Notes under the pieces: generated by a model
Databases searched by the model: none
What the model saw: the letters and a program-made list of their open reading frames with translations, nothing else
Told to the model about the DNA's origin: nothing
Shown here: piece after piece, positions 1 to 6,808 of the stretch
Layout of the letters: each line of letters starts with the position of its first letter
How positions within the stretch are numbered: the stretch's first letter is position 1
Translations under genes and position numbers: made by a program
Assembly: GCA_949957035.1 (NCBI GenBank)
Contig: CATLIP010000127.1
Span: 1 to 7,102 of the forward strand
Length of the DNA: 7,102 nt
Reading direction: 5' to 3'
Source of the DNA: an uncultured Lachnospiraceae bacterium
GTDB lineage: Bacteria > Bacillota_A > Clostridia > Lachnospirales > Lachnospiraceae

Positions 1-919
1 CTAATTCATAAGTTGCGGTAACAACGCTGCAATCTTTCATGGTTTGAACCGGAGTCTCGTCACCGATGTAGACCTGTATTCCGGTATTATCCTCCTTAGC
101 CAGCGTCTGAGTCACCAGCTCTGTCAACTGCTGCTTCTCCTCAAACGCATTGATAATCTCCTGTGCACTCTGGTTATCACTGAGCTCCGGATATTTAAAA
201 ATATTCGTCGCGCCGCTTGTGTAGATCTGCATATCCTCGTCAATCTGAATTGCGTCTGCCACGGCATCCAACACATTGCCAATCACACTGCTGTGTATTC
301 CTGCCTGCTCCTTAAGTCTGGCAATGAGCCCCAGATTAATCTCTTCGATGGACATACCATTGAGCGTTGTATTCAGAAGCATATTCAGCTTCAAAAGATT
401 CTCATTGCTGAGCGTCTCATCCACCTGAATAATCTTATTCTTGATTACATTGCCTCCCAGCACAATCACTGCAATCACCTGTTCCGCATCCACCATGGAT
501 AACTGTATGAACTTAATCTTATTGGCGTTATTCATGGGGGTGGAAACCATGGTTGCATAGTTCGTGCTGCTTGCAAGAACCCTCGCCGCCTGCTTTAGGA
601 GCTGTTCCATTCGGTCCGCCTTGTCAAGCATCTGCTCCTGCATCTCATTCAGTTCCTGTTCCTTCTCCTCCATCAGCATATCTACATAGAGCCTGTAACC
701 CTTATCCGAAGGAATCCGTCCGGCTGATGTGTGAGGCTGCATGATATATCCCAGTTCTTCCAAATCGGCCATCTCATTACGGATTGTCGCGGAACTTAAA
801 TTCAGATCCGTATATTTGGAAATCGTCCTGGAGCCCACCGGTTCGCCCGTCTCGAGATAATTCTGAATGACTGCATGCAGAATCTTCATCTTACGGTCAC
901 TAAGACTGTGTTCTATCAC
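1..919 (-). CDS. hrcA: Heat-inducible transcription repressor HrcA (C-terminus cut by window edge)
   Basis: HrcA is the repressor of class I heat-shock genes; it binds the CIRCE operator and is kept active by GroEL. I translated this frame by hand: 306 complete codons lie in the window, against about 340 to 350 usual for the family, so roughly 40 residues are missing at the left edge. Residues 1-80 form the winged-helix DNA-binding part, with the family signatures VGSRTISKY (28-36), SSATIRNEMADLEELGYI (42-59) and TSAGRIPSDKGYR (64-76). The GAF-like dimerisation part follows, and the last visible residues, DCSVVTATYEL, match the start of the conserved HrcA C-terminus. The start is GTG at 919-917, seven bases after a perfect AAGGAGG (933-927); no ATG is better placed. 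A CIRCE element and a strong promoter lie directly upstream, so it should be autoregulated. It is probably the first gene of an hrcA-grpE-dnaK-type operon continuing outside the window (inference). Confidence 0.96.
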   Translation of the reverse strand, partial: MIEHSLSDRKMKILHAVIQNYLETGEPVGSRTISKYTDLNLSSATIRNEMADLEELGYIMQPHTSAGRIPSDKGYRLYVDMLMEEKEQELNEMQEQMLDKADRMEQLLKQAARVLASSTNYATMVSTPMNNANKIKFIQLSMVDAEQVIAVIVLGGNVIKNKIIQVDETLSNENLLKLNMLLNTTLNGMSIEEINLGLIARLKEQAGIHSSVIGNVLDAVADAIQIDEDMQIYTSGATNIFKYPELSDNQSAQEIINAFEEKQQLTELVTQTLAKEDNTGIQVYIGDETPVQTMKDCSVVTATYEL

Positions 920-946
920 TGTCCTTCCTCCTTTCGGATTCTTCTG

Positions 947-973
947 TTAGCACTCTACATTTTTGAGTGCTAA
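947..973. promoter_or_regulatory. CIRCE operator (HrcA binding site)
   Basis: The inverted repeat TTAGCACTC (947-955), a nine-base spacer (956-964) and GAGTGCTAA (965-973) match the CIRCE consensus at all 18 arm positions. The arms extend by one further G-C pair at 946 and 974. It lies between the hrcA promoter and the hrcA start codon, just downstream of the predicted transcription start near 981. HrcA bound here would block initiation or early elongation, and in the transcript the repeat would form a hairpin near the 5' end. Confidence 0.97.
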
Positions 974-987
974 CATCTTCGAATACT

Positions 988-1016
988 AATTTAACACTAC
1001 CTAATTCTTTTGTCAA
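988..1016 (-). promoter_or_regulatory. Sigma-A-type promoter of hrcA
   Basis: On the minus strand there is a perfect -35 box TTGACA (1016-1011), a 17-base spacer and a -10 box TAAATT (993-988, four of six matches). The predicted transcription start is near 981, immediately ahead of the CIRCE repeat. This is the usual layout for HrcA-repressed genes, with a vegetative promoter and no dedicated heat-shock sigma factor. Confidence 0.85.
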
Positions 1017-1042
1017 CACTCTTTATATTTTTTTTATACTTA

Positions 1043-1080
1043 AAATGTCCTGAACCCGGTTCCCCGGATACAGGACATTT
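1043..1080 (-). terminator. Hairpin, probable terminator of the 97-codon gene
   Basis: A perfect 10-bp stem (AAATGTCCTG at 1043-1052 with CAGGACATTT at 1071-1080) encloses an 18-base loop. The loop contains two CCGG copies (1056-1059 and 1064-1067) that can pair as an inner stem. It starts about 40 bases past the stop of the minus-strand gene at 1121-1414 and ends before the hrcA -35 box, so it most likely ends that transcript and insulates hrcA. The T run after the stem on the minus strand is short (about four T), so termination may be partial. On the plus strand no gene precedes it. Confidence 0.6.
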
Positions 1081-1120
1081 CCTACTTATACATTATCCAT
1101 ATTCCTATGTACTGCAAATC

Positions 1121-1414
1121 CTAACTCAATTCAATCTTTGCCGCTTCCTCCGGCTTAAATTCATTCTCTAAGTCATAAATGTTATGTCCGGTAGACTCAC
1201 CCAACACCCTTCCCTCAAAAGAGTAACAACGGATAAACCTCTTAACATCAATACTGGACCAATGCTCTACATCCCAGCTCATATAACCGTCGGCATCTGA
1301 CTTCTTCTCCTTCAGGTAAAGGTCTACCTGACGTCCATCCCGCATGATGTCAATCAAGCCCTTGGTTCCATCCACTTCTACTTCTTCCTTCTTTACTGCG
1401 TCATACACTTTCAT
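1121..1414 (-). CDS. Conserved-looking small hypothetical protein, 97 residues
   Basis: I do not recognise this protein. It has 97 residues and is acidic (22 Asp/Glu against 15 Lys/Arg). It has no signal peptide or membrane segment and a single cysteine, so it is probably soluble and cytoplasmic. The sequence alternates short hydrophobic and charged stretches, suggesting a small beta-rich fold. Trp residues occur in the middle (SWDVEHWSS) and the C-terminal tail is charged. It is very likely a real gene: the ATG at 1414-1412 follows AGGAGG (1430-1425) at ten bases, a strong promoter lies upstream at 1514-1542, and a hairpin follows downstream. It sits between rarA and hrcA but has its own promoter, so it need not share a function with either. 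No function is assigned. Confidence 0.8.
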   Translation of the reverse strand: MKVYDAVKKEEVEVDGTKGLIDIMRDGRQVDLYLKEKKSDADGYMSWDVEHWSSIDVKRFIRCYSFEGRVLGESTGHNIYDLENEFKPEEAAKIELS

Positions 1415-1415
1415 T

Positions 1416-1438
1416 TTAATATTCCCTCCTAATATTAA
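1416..1438 (-). promoter_or_regulatory. AT-only inverted repeat with the ribosome binding site in its loop
   Basis: TTAATATT (1416-1423) and AATATTAA (1431-1438) are a perfect 8-bp inverted repeat made only of A and T. The seven-base loop between them is, on the minus strand, exactly the Shine-Dalgarno sequence AGGAGGG. The repeat ends two bases before the start codon of the 97-residue gene. In mRNA it would be a weak, heat-labile hairpin that displays the binding site in a loop. It could tune translation or bind a dimeric protein as DNA, or it may be chance in an AT-rich stretch. Confidence 0.45.
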
Positions 1439-1513
1439 GAACGCTCCTGCATATTTTGTCTCAGTTACCTCTGTACCCGAAACAGTGTGGAAACGCTCTG
1501 CCTCTATGTCTCG

Positions 1514-1542
1514 ATTATACTCTCTCAGATATGAAATGTAAA
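1514..1542 (-). promoter_or_regulatory. Sigma-A-type promoter of the 97-codon gene
   Basis: On the minus strand TTTACA (1542-1537, five of six -35 matches), a 17-base spacer and a perfect TATAAT (1519-1514) form a strong vegetative promoter. It starts five bases past the rarA stop codon. The predicted start near 1507 gives a leader of about 92 bases. The leader carries GAGCGTT twice (1498-1492 and 1446-1440), once near each end. Confidence 0.8.
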
Positions 1543-1546
1543 GCCA

Positions 1547-2863
1547 CTATTCCCCTCGGATATATTCCATCCACTCCCGAATTGCCTTCTCATGTCCGTT
1601 TTGCCCCGGCTCATAGAATCTTGCGTCTAAAATCTCGTCCGGAAGATACTGCTGTTTAACAAAATGGTTGGGATAATCATGGGCATACCGGTATCCGACT
1701 CCATGTCCAAGCTTTTGGGCGCCTTTGTAGTGAGCATCCTGTAAATGTGCCGGAACTGTCGTCTTATAATTCTTTACATTCTCAAGAGCCGAAAAAATCG
1801 CATTACATGCGGAATTACTCTTAGGCGCCGTCGCCACATATAAAACCGCCTGAGACAGGATAATCTGTGCCTCCGGCATCCCAATCCTCTCCACAGCCTG
1901 GGCCGCCGAAACCGCCACAGTAAGGGCCATAGGGTCTGCATTTCCCACATCCTCGGAGGCACAAATCATAATTCTCCTTGCAATGAACTTAATATCCTCC
2001 CCGGCATACAGCATCTTTGCAAGATAATAAACCGCCGCGTCCGGATCTGAGCCGCGCATGCTCTTGATAAAGGCGGAAATCGTGTCATAATGGTTGTCCC
2101 CCGTCTTGTCATAACGTACCACCCGTTTCTGAATACACTCCGACGCAACCTCAAGCGTAATATGAATCTTTCCGTCCCCGCTTCGGTCCGTGGTCAGAAT
2201 CCCAAGCTCCACAGCATTCAGAGCATTCCTTGCATCCCCACCGGAGATATCCGCCAGAAATTCCAAAGCCTCCTCGTCTATGTCTGCATCATAGCTCCCC
2301 ATCCCCTTTTCCGAGTCGTAGACTGCCCGGCGCAGCACCGTCTGAATCTCCTCCCTACTAAGCGGATGAAGCTCAAAGATACTGGACCTGGAAATCAACG
2401 CGCTATTTACTTCAAAATAAGGGTTCTCCGTCGTTGCTCCGATGAGTATAATGGTCCCGTCCTCCACAAAAGGAAGCAGATAGTCCTGCTGCCCCTTATT
2501 GAATCTGTGAATCTCGTCCACAAACAGAATCGTTCTCTTCTGGTACATGCCCAGAAGCTCTTTAGCCTTCTGTACTACGGCCTCCATATCCTTCTTTCCC
2601 GCCACCGTCGCATTAATCTGAGTAAACTCTGCGCTTGTAGTATTGGCAATCACCTTGGCAAGAGTCGTCTTACCTGTCCCAGGCGGCCCGTAAAATATAA
2701 TCGAACTTATCTTATCCGCCTTGATAGCCCGATACAAAAGCTTATCCTTTCCAATAATATGCTGCTGCCCCACCACCTCTTCAAGGGTGGCCGGGCGAAG
2801 CCTGGATGCAAGCGGGGCTTCCCGGTCCATATTCTTCTCTCTCGCATATTCAAATAAATCCAT
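1547..2863 (-). CDS. rarA: Replication-associated recombination protein A (RarA/MgsA), AAA+ ATPase
   Basis: RarA (MgsA; eukaryotic relative WRNIP1) is a clamp-loader-like AAA+ ATPase that acts at stalled or gapped replication forks and works with SSB and recombination proteins. The 438 residues match the usual length. Visible motifs are SRLRPATLEEVVGQQHIIG (20-38), Walker A GPPGTGKT (59-66), Walker B ILFVDEIH (112-119), sensor 1 GATTENP (142-148) and the arginine finger in SRS (158-160). The RarA-specific C-terminal helical tetramerisation region follows, with conserved stretches such as CASEDVGNADP and HYKGAQKLGHG, and a typical end around RFYEPGQNGHEKAI. The start is the ATG at 2863-2861, where homologues begin (MDLFEYAREKN), behind AAGGGAG (2881-2875). 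The frame is open a further 20 codons upstream, but that extension would run into tcdA. It begins 22 bases after tcdA, so the two are probably cotranscribed. Confidence 0.96.
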   Translation of the reverse strand: MDLFEYAREKNMDREAPLASRLRPATLEEVVGQQHIIGKDKLLYRAIKADKISSIIFYGPPGTGKTTLAKVIANTTSAEFTQINATVAGKKDMEAVVQKAKELLGMYQKRTILFVDEIHRFNKGQQDYLLPFVEDGTIILIGATTENPYFEVNSALISRSSIFELHPLSREEIQTVLRRAVYDSEKGMGSYDADIDEEALEFLADISGGDARNALNAVELGILTTDRSGDGKIHITLEVASECIQKRVVRYDKTGDNHYDTISAFIKSMRGSDPDAAVYYLAKMLYAGEDIKFIARRIMICASEDVGNADPMALTVAVSAAQAVERIGMPEAQIILSQAVLYVATAPKSNSACNAIFSALENVKNYKTTVPAHLQDAHYKGAQKLGHGVGYRYAHDYPNHFVKQQYLPDEILDARFYEPGQNGHEKAIREWMEYIRGE

Positions 2864-2885
2864 AATCTGATATTCTCCCTTTGCC

Positions 2886-3596
2886 CTATATACCTGCAAG
2901 CTCCCTAAGTACCTCCCCCGCAATCAGAAGTCCCGCCACAGGCGGAACAAAAGAAACACTGCCGGGAACTCTCTTGTCATCTTCCTTTTGCGGTGCAGAT
3001 ACAGACGCTCTCACCGGCTTTTCCGGTGAATACAACACTTTCAAATGCCGGATTCCCCTTGCGCGAAGCTCCTTTCTCATCACCCTGCACAGGGGGCACA
3101 CGCTCGTCTTGCTGATATCCGTAATTTCAAATAACTCCGGGCGCAGCTTATTCCCGGTCCCCATACTGCTGATAATAGGAATCTCCTCGGCAGCGGCCTT
3201 CTCTGCCAGAGCCAGCTTAGCAGTTACCGTATCGATTGCGTCAATGATATAGTCCGGCCTCTGCGCAAAAATCTCCTCCATATTCTCCGGCAGCACGAAA
3301 CATTCATAGGTAATGACCTTTGTCCGGGGGCTTATGTCCGCTATCTTTTCCTTCATTATCTTAGTCTTATATTGTCCCACAGTGCTGTGCATTGCAATAG
3401 ACTGCCGATTGATATTGGTGACAGAAACCTTGTCATGATCCACCAGAATCAGCGTTCCCACACCGCTTCTGGCCAGGGCCTCAATACAGTGGGACCCCAC
3501 TCCCCCAACGCCGAGCACCATAACAGACGCCGCTTTAAGGCGGGCCATCCCGTCTCTTCCAAGCAACATTTCGGTTCTGGCAAATTCATTTTCCAT
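2886..3596 (-). CDS. tcdA: tRNA threonylcarbamoyladenosine dehydratase (TcdA, ThiF/E1-like)
   Basis: TcdA (CsdL/YgdL) uses ATP to dehydrate t6A at tRNA position 37 to the cyclic form ct6A, which supports decoding of ANN codons. The 236 residues show the E1-like Rossmann ATP-binding core: GVGGVGS (29-35), ALARSGVGTLILVDHD (40-55), then VTNINRQ (59-65) with the adenylation Arg/Gln, and DAID (119-122). A TcdA-type segment follows (KTSVCPLCRVMRKELRARGI, 163-182), then a hydrophobic C-terminal helix (VPPVAGLLIAGEV). It lacks the C-terminal domain and the paired zinc motifs of MoeB/ThiF, which favours TcdA. ATG at 3596 is chosen because GGAG (3609-3606) lies nine bases upstream; a GTG two codons earlier is only three bases from it. 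The lone CPLC pair (167-170) is a point of interest. It lies 47 bases after the deacetylase and 22 before rarA. Confidence 0.93.
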   Translation of the reverse strand: MENEFARTEMLLGRDGMARLKAASVMVLGVGGVGSHCIEALARSGVGTLILVDHDKVSVTNINRQSIAMHSTVGQYKTKIMKEKIADISPRTKVITYECFVLPENMEEIFAQRPDYIIDAIDTVTAKLALAEKAAAEEIPIISSMGTGNKLRPELFEITDISKTSVCPLCRVMRKELRARGIRHLKVLYSPEKPVRASVSAPQKEDDKRVPGSVSFVPPVAGLLIAGEVLRELAGI

Positions 3597-3643
3597 TCCC
3601 ACATTCTCCCCCCATTTATCTGCTTAATCTGAACTCCAACATC

Positions 3644-4372
3644 CTAATCCATGAGCAGCTCATCCACCGTCACAAACTCAAACCCCTTCTTCTTCAAAAT
3701 GTCCACAATCCTAAGCGCCGCGTCCACGCTGGTATCATAACAGTCATGCAGGAGAATGATATCATTTTCCTGTGCTTCCGTTACTACCTTGTTCACAATC
3801 TCCTCCACATTCTTTGTGGTCCAGTCCAACGGGTCGATACTCCACATCACAGGCATGACGTCTAACTCTTCCTCCAGTTCATCCTGCCAAAGTCCAAAGG
3901 GCGGCCGCATATATTCTACATGTTCCCCCGTGATGGAACTAATCACGCGGTCTGTCTCCATTATCTCCTTTTTCGCGTCCTCATCCGACAGCTTGGTAAT
4001 CTCCACGTGACTGTAAGTATGGTTCCCTATGAGATGTCCCTCCTCGTCCAGACGCCTGACAAGCTCAGGATTCTCCTCGGCATTCTTTCCGATTAGAAAA
4101 AACGTCCCTTTGATTCCCCTCTCTTTCAATCCGTCCAGCAGTCTTCCCGTACATTTAGCGCTGGGCCCGTCATCGAAAGTAATTGCAATCTGCGGCGCCT
4201 CCCCCTCTATGGAAGAAGCGTCTTTATCCACAGCCTCTTCTACAGCCTCCTTGCTGTCCTCCCAACCCTTATCCTCCGGGCGGCCCAAAGAAATTCCCAT
4301 AAACTGAAACAGACAGAACATATAGAGCAGACCGCACAGAATCAATATCTTACAGTATTCCCGTTTCTTCAT
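3644..4372 (-). CDS. Membrane-anchored polysaccharide deacetylase (NodB/CE4 family)
   Basis: CE4 enzymes remove N-acetyl (or O-acetyl) groups from glycans such as peptidoglycan, using a metal held by Asp-His-His. All five family motifs are visible in this 242-residue protein: TFDDGP (65-70, catalytic base D67 and metal ligand D68), HTYSH (118-122, metal ligands H118 and H122), RPPFG (156-160), DPLDW (180-184) and LLHD (207-210, H209). The deacetylase should therefore be active. Residues 1-6 are basic, followed by a hydrophobic segment at about 8-28 without a clear cleavage site, so it is probably a signal anchor with the enzyme outside the cell. A charged linker (31-60) connects to the domain. 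The start is ATG at 4372, ten bases after GAGG; a GTG two codons earlier is possible but too close. The substrate is not determined by the sequence; peptidoglycan is the family default. PdaA/PdaB-like sporulation roles are possible but unsupported here. Confidence 0.92.
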   Translation of the reverse strand: MKKREYCKILILCGLLYMFCLFQFMGISLGRPEDKGWEDSKEAVEEAVDKDASSIEGEAPQIAITFDDGPSAKCTGRLLDGLKERGIKGTFFLIGKNAEENPELVRRLDEEGHLIGNHTYSHVEITKLSDEDAKKEIMETDRVISSITGEHVEYMRPPFGLWQDELEEELDVMPVMWSIDPLDWTTKNVEEIVNKVVTEAQENDIILLHDCYDTSVDAALRIVDILKKKGFEFVTVDELLMD

Positions 4373-4406
4373 ATACACATTACCTCAGATTACGATACCA
4401 TTCTCT

Positions 4407-4436
4407 ACTATATGTATGTAGGAGGGACACCGTAAA
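4407..4436 (-). promoter_or_regulatory. Possible internal promoter before the deacetylase gene
   Basis: On the minus strand TTTACG (4436-4431, four of six), an 18-base spacer and TATAGT (4412-4407, five of six) form a moderate sigma-A-like match. It lies in the 77-base gap between the flavin reductase stop and the deacetylase start. No terminator is visible in the gap, so this would add to readthrough rather than replace it. Confidence 0.4.
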
Positions 4437-4449
4437 ATGCAATAATCTG

Positions 4450-5028
4450 CTAACGCTTTTTTACACTGAAGCCAAATCTTCCAAGCTCTTTCCCAAGTCC
4501 AAAGTACTCTCCATGAGAATAGGTCAGAAGTCCCGTAGAGTTCAACTCAAACTTCCCGCTTTTCTCCATATATCTTTCATCTACTTGTACTGCCACGACC
4601 TCTGCAAGAAACATGTCATGGGAACCTAACTTCTTAATCTCTGTCACCCGACACTCAATATTGACCGGACACTCCAGAATCACAGGCGCGAACTTAAGCT
4701 TTGCCGCCCCGCCCTTAGTCAGCTTCATTTCCTTCCATTTGTCCACATCCCTGCCGGACTTTACGCCGCACCAGTCTGTGGCAAAGCCAAGTTTCTCTGT
4801 AGTCAGGTTAACCACAAATTCCCCTGTTTCCTGAATCATATGGTGAGAATAACGCTCCGGCCTCACAGAAATATAAAGCATGGCAGGATCGGAACACACC
4901 GTCCCCGTCCACGCTACAGTCAGGATATTCGCATTTCCACAAAGGTCTGCAGAACTGACCATCACAGCCGGAAGGGGATACAGCATATTCCCTGGTTTCC
5001 AGACCTGCCTGTTTCCTGATATCTCCAT
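4450..5028 (-). CDS. Flavin reductase family protein (FMN-binding split barrel, flavoredoxin-like)
   Basis: This 192-residue protein belongs to the flavin reductase-like FMN-binding family, which includes flavoredoxins and NAD(P)H:flavin oxidoreductases; they bind FMN in a dimeric split barrel. Family features visible in order are the N-terminal YPLPAVMVSS (17-26), NILTVAWTGTVCSDPAMLYI (34-53), the segment SHHMIQETGEFVVNLTT (61-77), the middle CGVKSGRDVDKW (87-98) and the characteristic C-terminus GEYFGLGKELGRFGFSVKK. No membrane segment or iron-sulfur motif is seen. The ATG at 5028 follows AAGGAGG (5044-5038) at nine bases. The start lies 59 bases after the pyrophosphatase stop with no T-rich terminator between, so cotranscription is likely. 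The electron donor and acceptor cannot be told from the sequence. Confidence 0.9.
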   Translation of the reverse strand: MEISGNRQVWKPGNMLYPLPAVMVSSADLCGNANILTVAWTGTVCSDPAMLYISVRPERYSHHMIQETGEFVVNLTTEKLGFATDWCGVKSGRDVDKWKEMKLTKGGAAKLKFAPVILECPVNIECRVTEIKKLGSHDMFLAEVVAVQVDERYMEKSGKFELNSTGLLTYSHGEYFGLGKELGRFGFSVKKR

Positions 5029-5087
5029 CTTCTGTTTCCTCCTTCATTTCCAAATCTGCCAAGCAGCCCCCTCTGCCGGTAAGGGCT

Positions 5088-6734
5088 TTACTGCTGCAGG
5101 GTCCCGACTAACGTAGGAATCAACTGCTTCTTCCTTGACACCACGCCTTTTAATACAACCTTATCCGTATCCTCTCCAAGGTCAAAGGCATCGATAATAT
5201 ATTCCTTGGCATTATTCCCCACACAGAGCAGCTCAGTGGACTCATCCAGTATGTCCGTCAGCATAAAATAGACCATCTGCAGATGATTGGATTTCAACAC
5301 CTCCGGCAGATGCGGCGTCAATACCTCCCGAATTTCCTTAAGCTCATCCTTATTCATGGAATTAATCTGTCCCACGCCAAACACAACATCATTGACCGTA
5401 AACTGCTTAAAATCCTGGAAACAGATTTCTTCTGCGCTCTTTCCTGCCAGGCTGCTTCCCGCCTTGAACATCTCGCCCGCCATCTGCTCCAAATCTATGT
5501 CCGCCAGCTTCGCTAGCTTCTTCGCCGCCTTCTCATCCACCTGAGTACAGGTAGGCGAGCGGAACAGCAATGTATCCGAGATAATCGCCGAACAGAGAAG
5601 CCCCGCAATCGTGGGGGTAATCTTCACACCAGCCTCCTCGTACATCTGGTAAACGATGGTTGCCGTACAGCCCACAGGCTGGTTGCGGAAGAACACCGGC
5701 CCCATAGTCTCAATGCTGCCAAGCCTGTGATGATCGATAATCTCCACAATCTCCGCCTCTTCAATCCCGTCTACAGCCTGAGATTTCTCATTATGGTCCA
5801 CCAGAATCACCCGCTTCTTGCTCACATCAAGAAACCGACGTCTGGAAATAAACCCCTTAAAACGCCCATGTCTGTCAAGAATCGGGAAATCCCTGAACTT
5901 TTTCTTCGTCATAGCTTCCTTAATATCATCCACATAATCCGTCATCCGGAAGGTCGTAAGCGGAGCCTTTGTCATAAAGTGCTTCACAGGAATACTCTGG
6001 TTAATCAGACGCGCCACCGTATAGGTATCGTGGGGCGTACTGATAATCACGATACTCTGCTCCTCGGCTCTTTTAACCAGTCTTTTGGACACCTCCGCTC
6101 CCTGACACACCACGAGACAGCTTACATCGATATCCACTGCACAGGACTGTGACTCATAACGGTTGCTTAAGATAACCAAGTCGTCCTTCTCAATAAATTC
6201 CTCCATCAGCTCCGGGCTTGACGCACCGACCGTCACCTTTCCTCTGGTAAAATACCCGTGTTCATTTCCGCAAATCAGCGTCCCGTCCAAGGTTTCCACA
6301 ATATTCTTATACTGTGTCTTAGCCTCAGACAAAATGTTGTTGTCATACACATCCATATAAGAAGTAGCTATATCCCCTGTCGAAATAACTCCCACCAATT
6401 CCTCGTCCTTCAGAATCGGAAGGGTCTTGACATTCTGCTCCTTCATCTTCTCCCACGTAGCCTTGATTGACACATTAGGCTCCACACCTTCTATCTTATG
6501 TATGTCAATATCCTTCACCTGCAGCTTTACGTTAGACAACAACTCCGGTGCGCGCACCTTGAACCGCTTCAGCACGTAGAGCGTCTCCTCATTAATCTGT
6601 CCGGCCCTTTTCGCCGTATACTCGTCGCCCGTCAGTTCTTTCTTCAGATTGGCATATGCAATCGCAGAACAGATAGAGTCTGTATCTGGATTCTTATGCC
6701 CCACAACATATACTTTTCCCGTCTTCTTTCCCAT
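5088..6734 (-). CDS. ppaC: CBS-domain manganese-dependent inorganic pyrophosphatase (family II)
   Basis: Family II pyrophosphatases hydrolyse PPi to phosphate with Mn or Co and so drive biosynthesis forward. This 548-residue protein is the large regulated type rather than the roughly 310-residue form. Domains in order: the start of the DHH domain with GHKNPDTDS (12-20, metal ligands H13, D17, D19); CBS 1 (about 75-130); a DRTGG insertion (about 135-245); CBS 2 (about 250-305); the rest of DHH with VDHNE (312-316), the DHH triad (334-336) and SDT (386-388); then DHHA2 with the substrate-binding SRKKQ (533-537). All catalytic residues are present. In characterised relatives, AMP and ADP inhibit through the CBS pair, ATP can activate, and Ap4A acts through CBS/DRTGG; the same is inferred here. 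ATG at 6734 has GGGG eleven bases upstream; a GTG three codons earlier has no properly spaced site. It is probably the first gene of the leftward operon. Confidence 0.96.
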   Translation of the reverse strand: MGKKTGKVYVVGHKNPDTDSICSAIAYANLKKELTGDEYTAKRAGQINEETLYVLKRFKVRAPELLSNVKLQVKDIDIHKIEGVEPNVSIKATWEKMKEQNVKTLPILKDEELVGVISTGDIATSYMDVYDNNILSEAKTQYKNIVETLDGTLICGNEHGYFTRGKVTVGASSPELMEEFIEKDDLVILSNRYESQSCAVDIDVSCLVVCQGAEVSKRLVKRAEEQSIVIISTPHDTYTVARLINQSIPVKHFMTKAPLTTFRMTDYVDDIKEAMTKKKFRDFPILDRHGRFKGFISRRRFLDVSKKRVILVDHNEKSQAVDGIEEAEIVEIIDHHRLGSIETMGPVFFRNQPVGCTATIVYQMYEEAGVKITPTIAGLLCSAIISDTLLFRSPTCTQVDEKAAKKLAKLADIDLEQMAGEMFKAGSSLAGKSAEEICFQDFKQFTVNDVVFGVGQINSMNKDELKEIREVLTPHLPEVLKSNHLQMVYFMLTDILDESTELLCVGNNAKEYIIDAFDLGEDTDKVVLKGVVSRKKQLIPTLVGTLQQ

Positions 6735-6808
6735 TGTTATCACATCCCCAAAATCAGATTTCTTTCGTTGCTAATAATAAGAGTGCCATCTTTTTTAATT
6801 TTCGTCAA

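Noticed and set aside
44..502. Open plus-strand frame of 152 codons
   Set aside because: It is antisense to hrcA, has no suitable ribosome binding site, and its composition (many Leu, His and Cys) is that of a shadow frame.
1021..1040. T-rich run as a plus-strand terminator
   Set aside because: On the plus strand the T run comes before the hairpin, not after it, and no plus-strand gene precedes it.
2090..2857. Open plus-strand frame of 255 codons
   Set aside because: It is wholly antisense to the well-supported rarA gene; the translation shows no recognisable domain and no promoter or ribosome binding site precedes it.
2864..2923. Longer rarA start, 20 codons upstream
   Set aside because: It would overlap the end of tcdA, the added residues are not found in RarA proteins as I know them, and the internal ATG at 2863 has a binding site and matches the usual N-terminus.
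4420..4446. Plus-strand AGGAGGG followed at ten bases by ATG CAA TAA
   Set aside because: It looks like a start site, but the frame stops after two codons. It falls in the gap between two minus-strand genes and is best seen as chance.
5063..5097. Intrinsic terminator between ppaC and the flavin reductase gene
   Set aside because: The stem is short with a large loop and no T run follows it on the minus strand.
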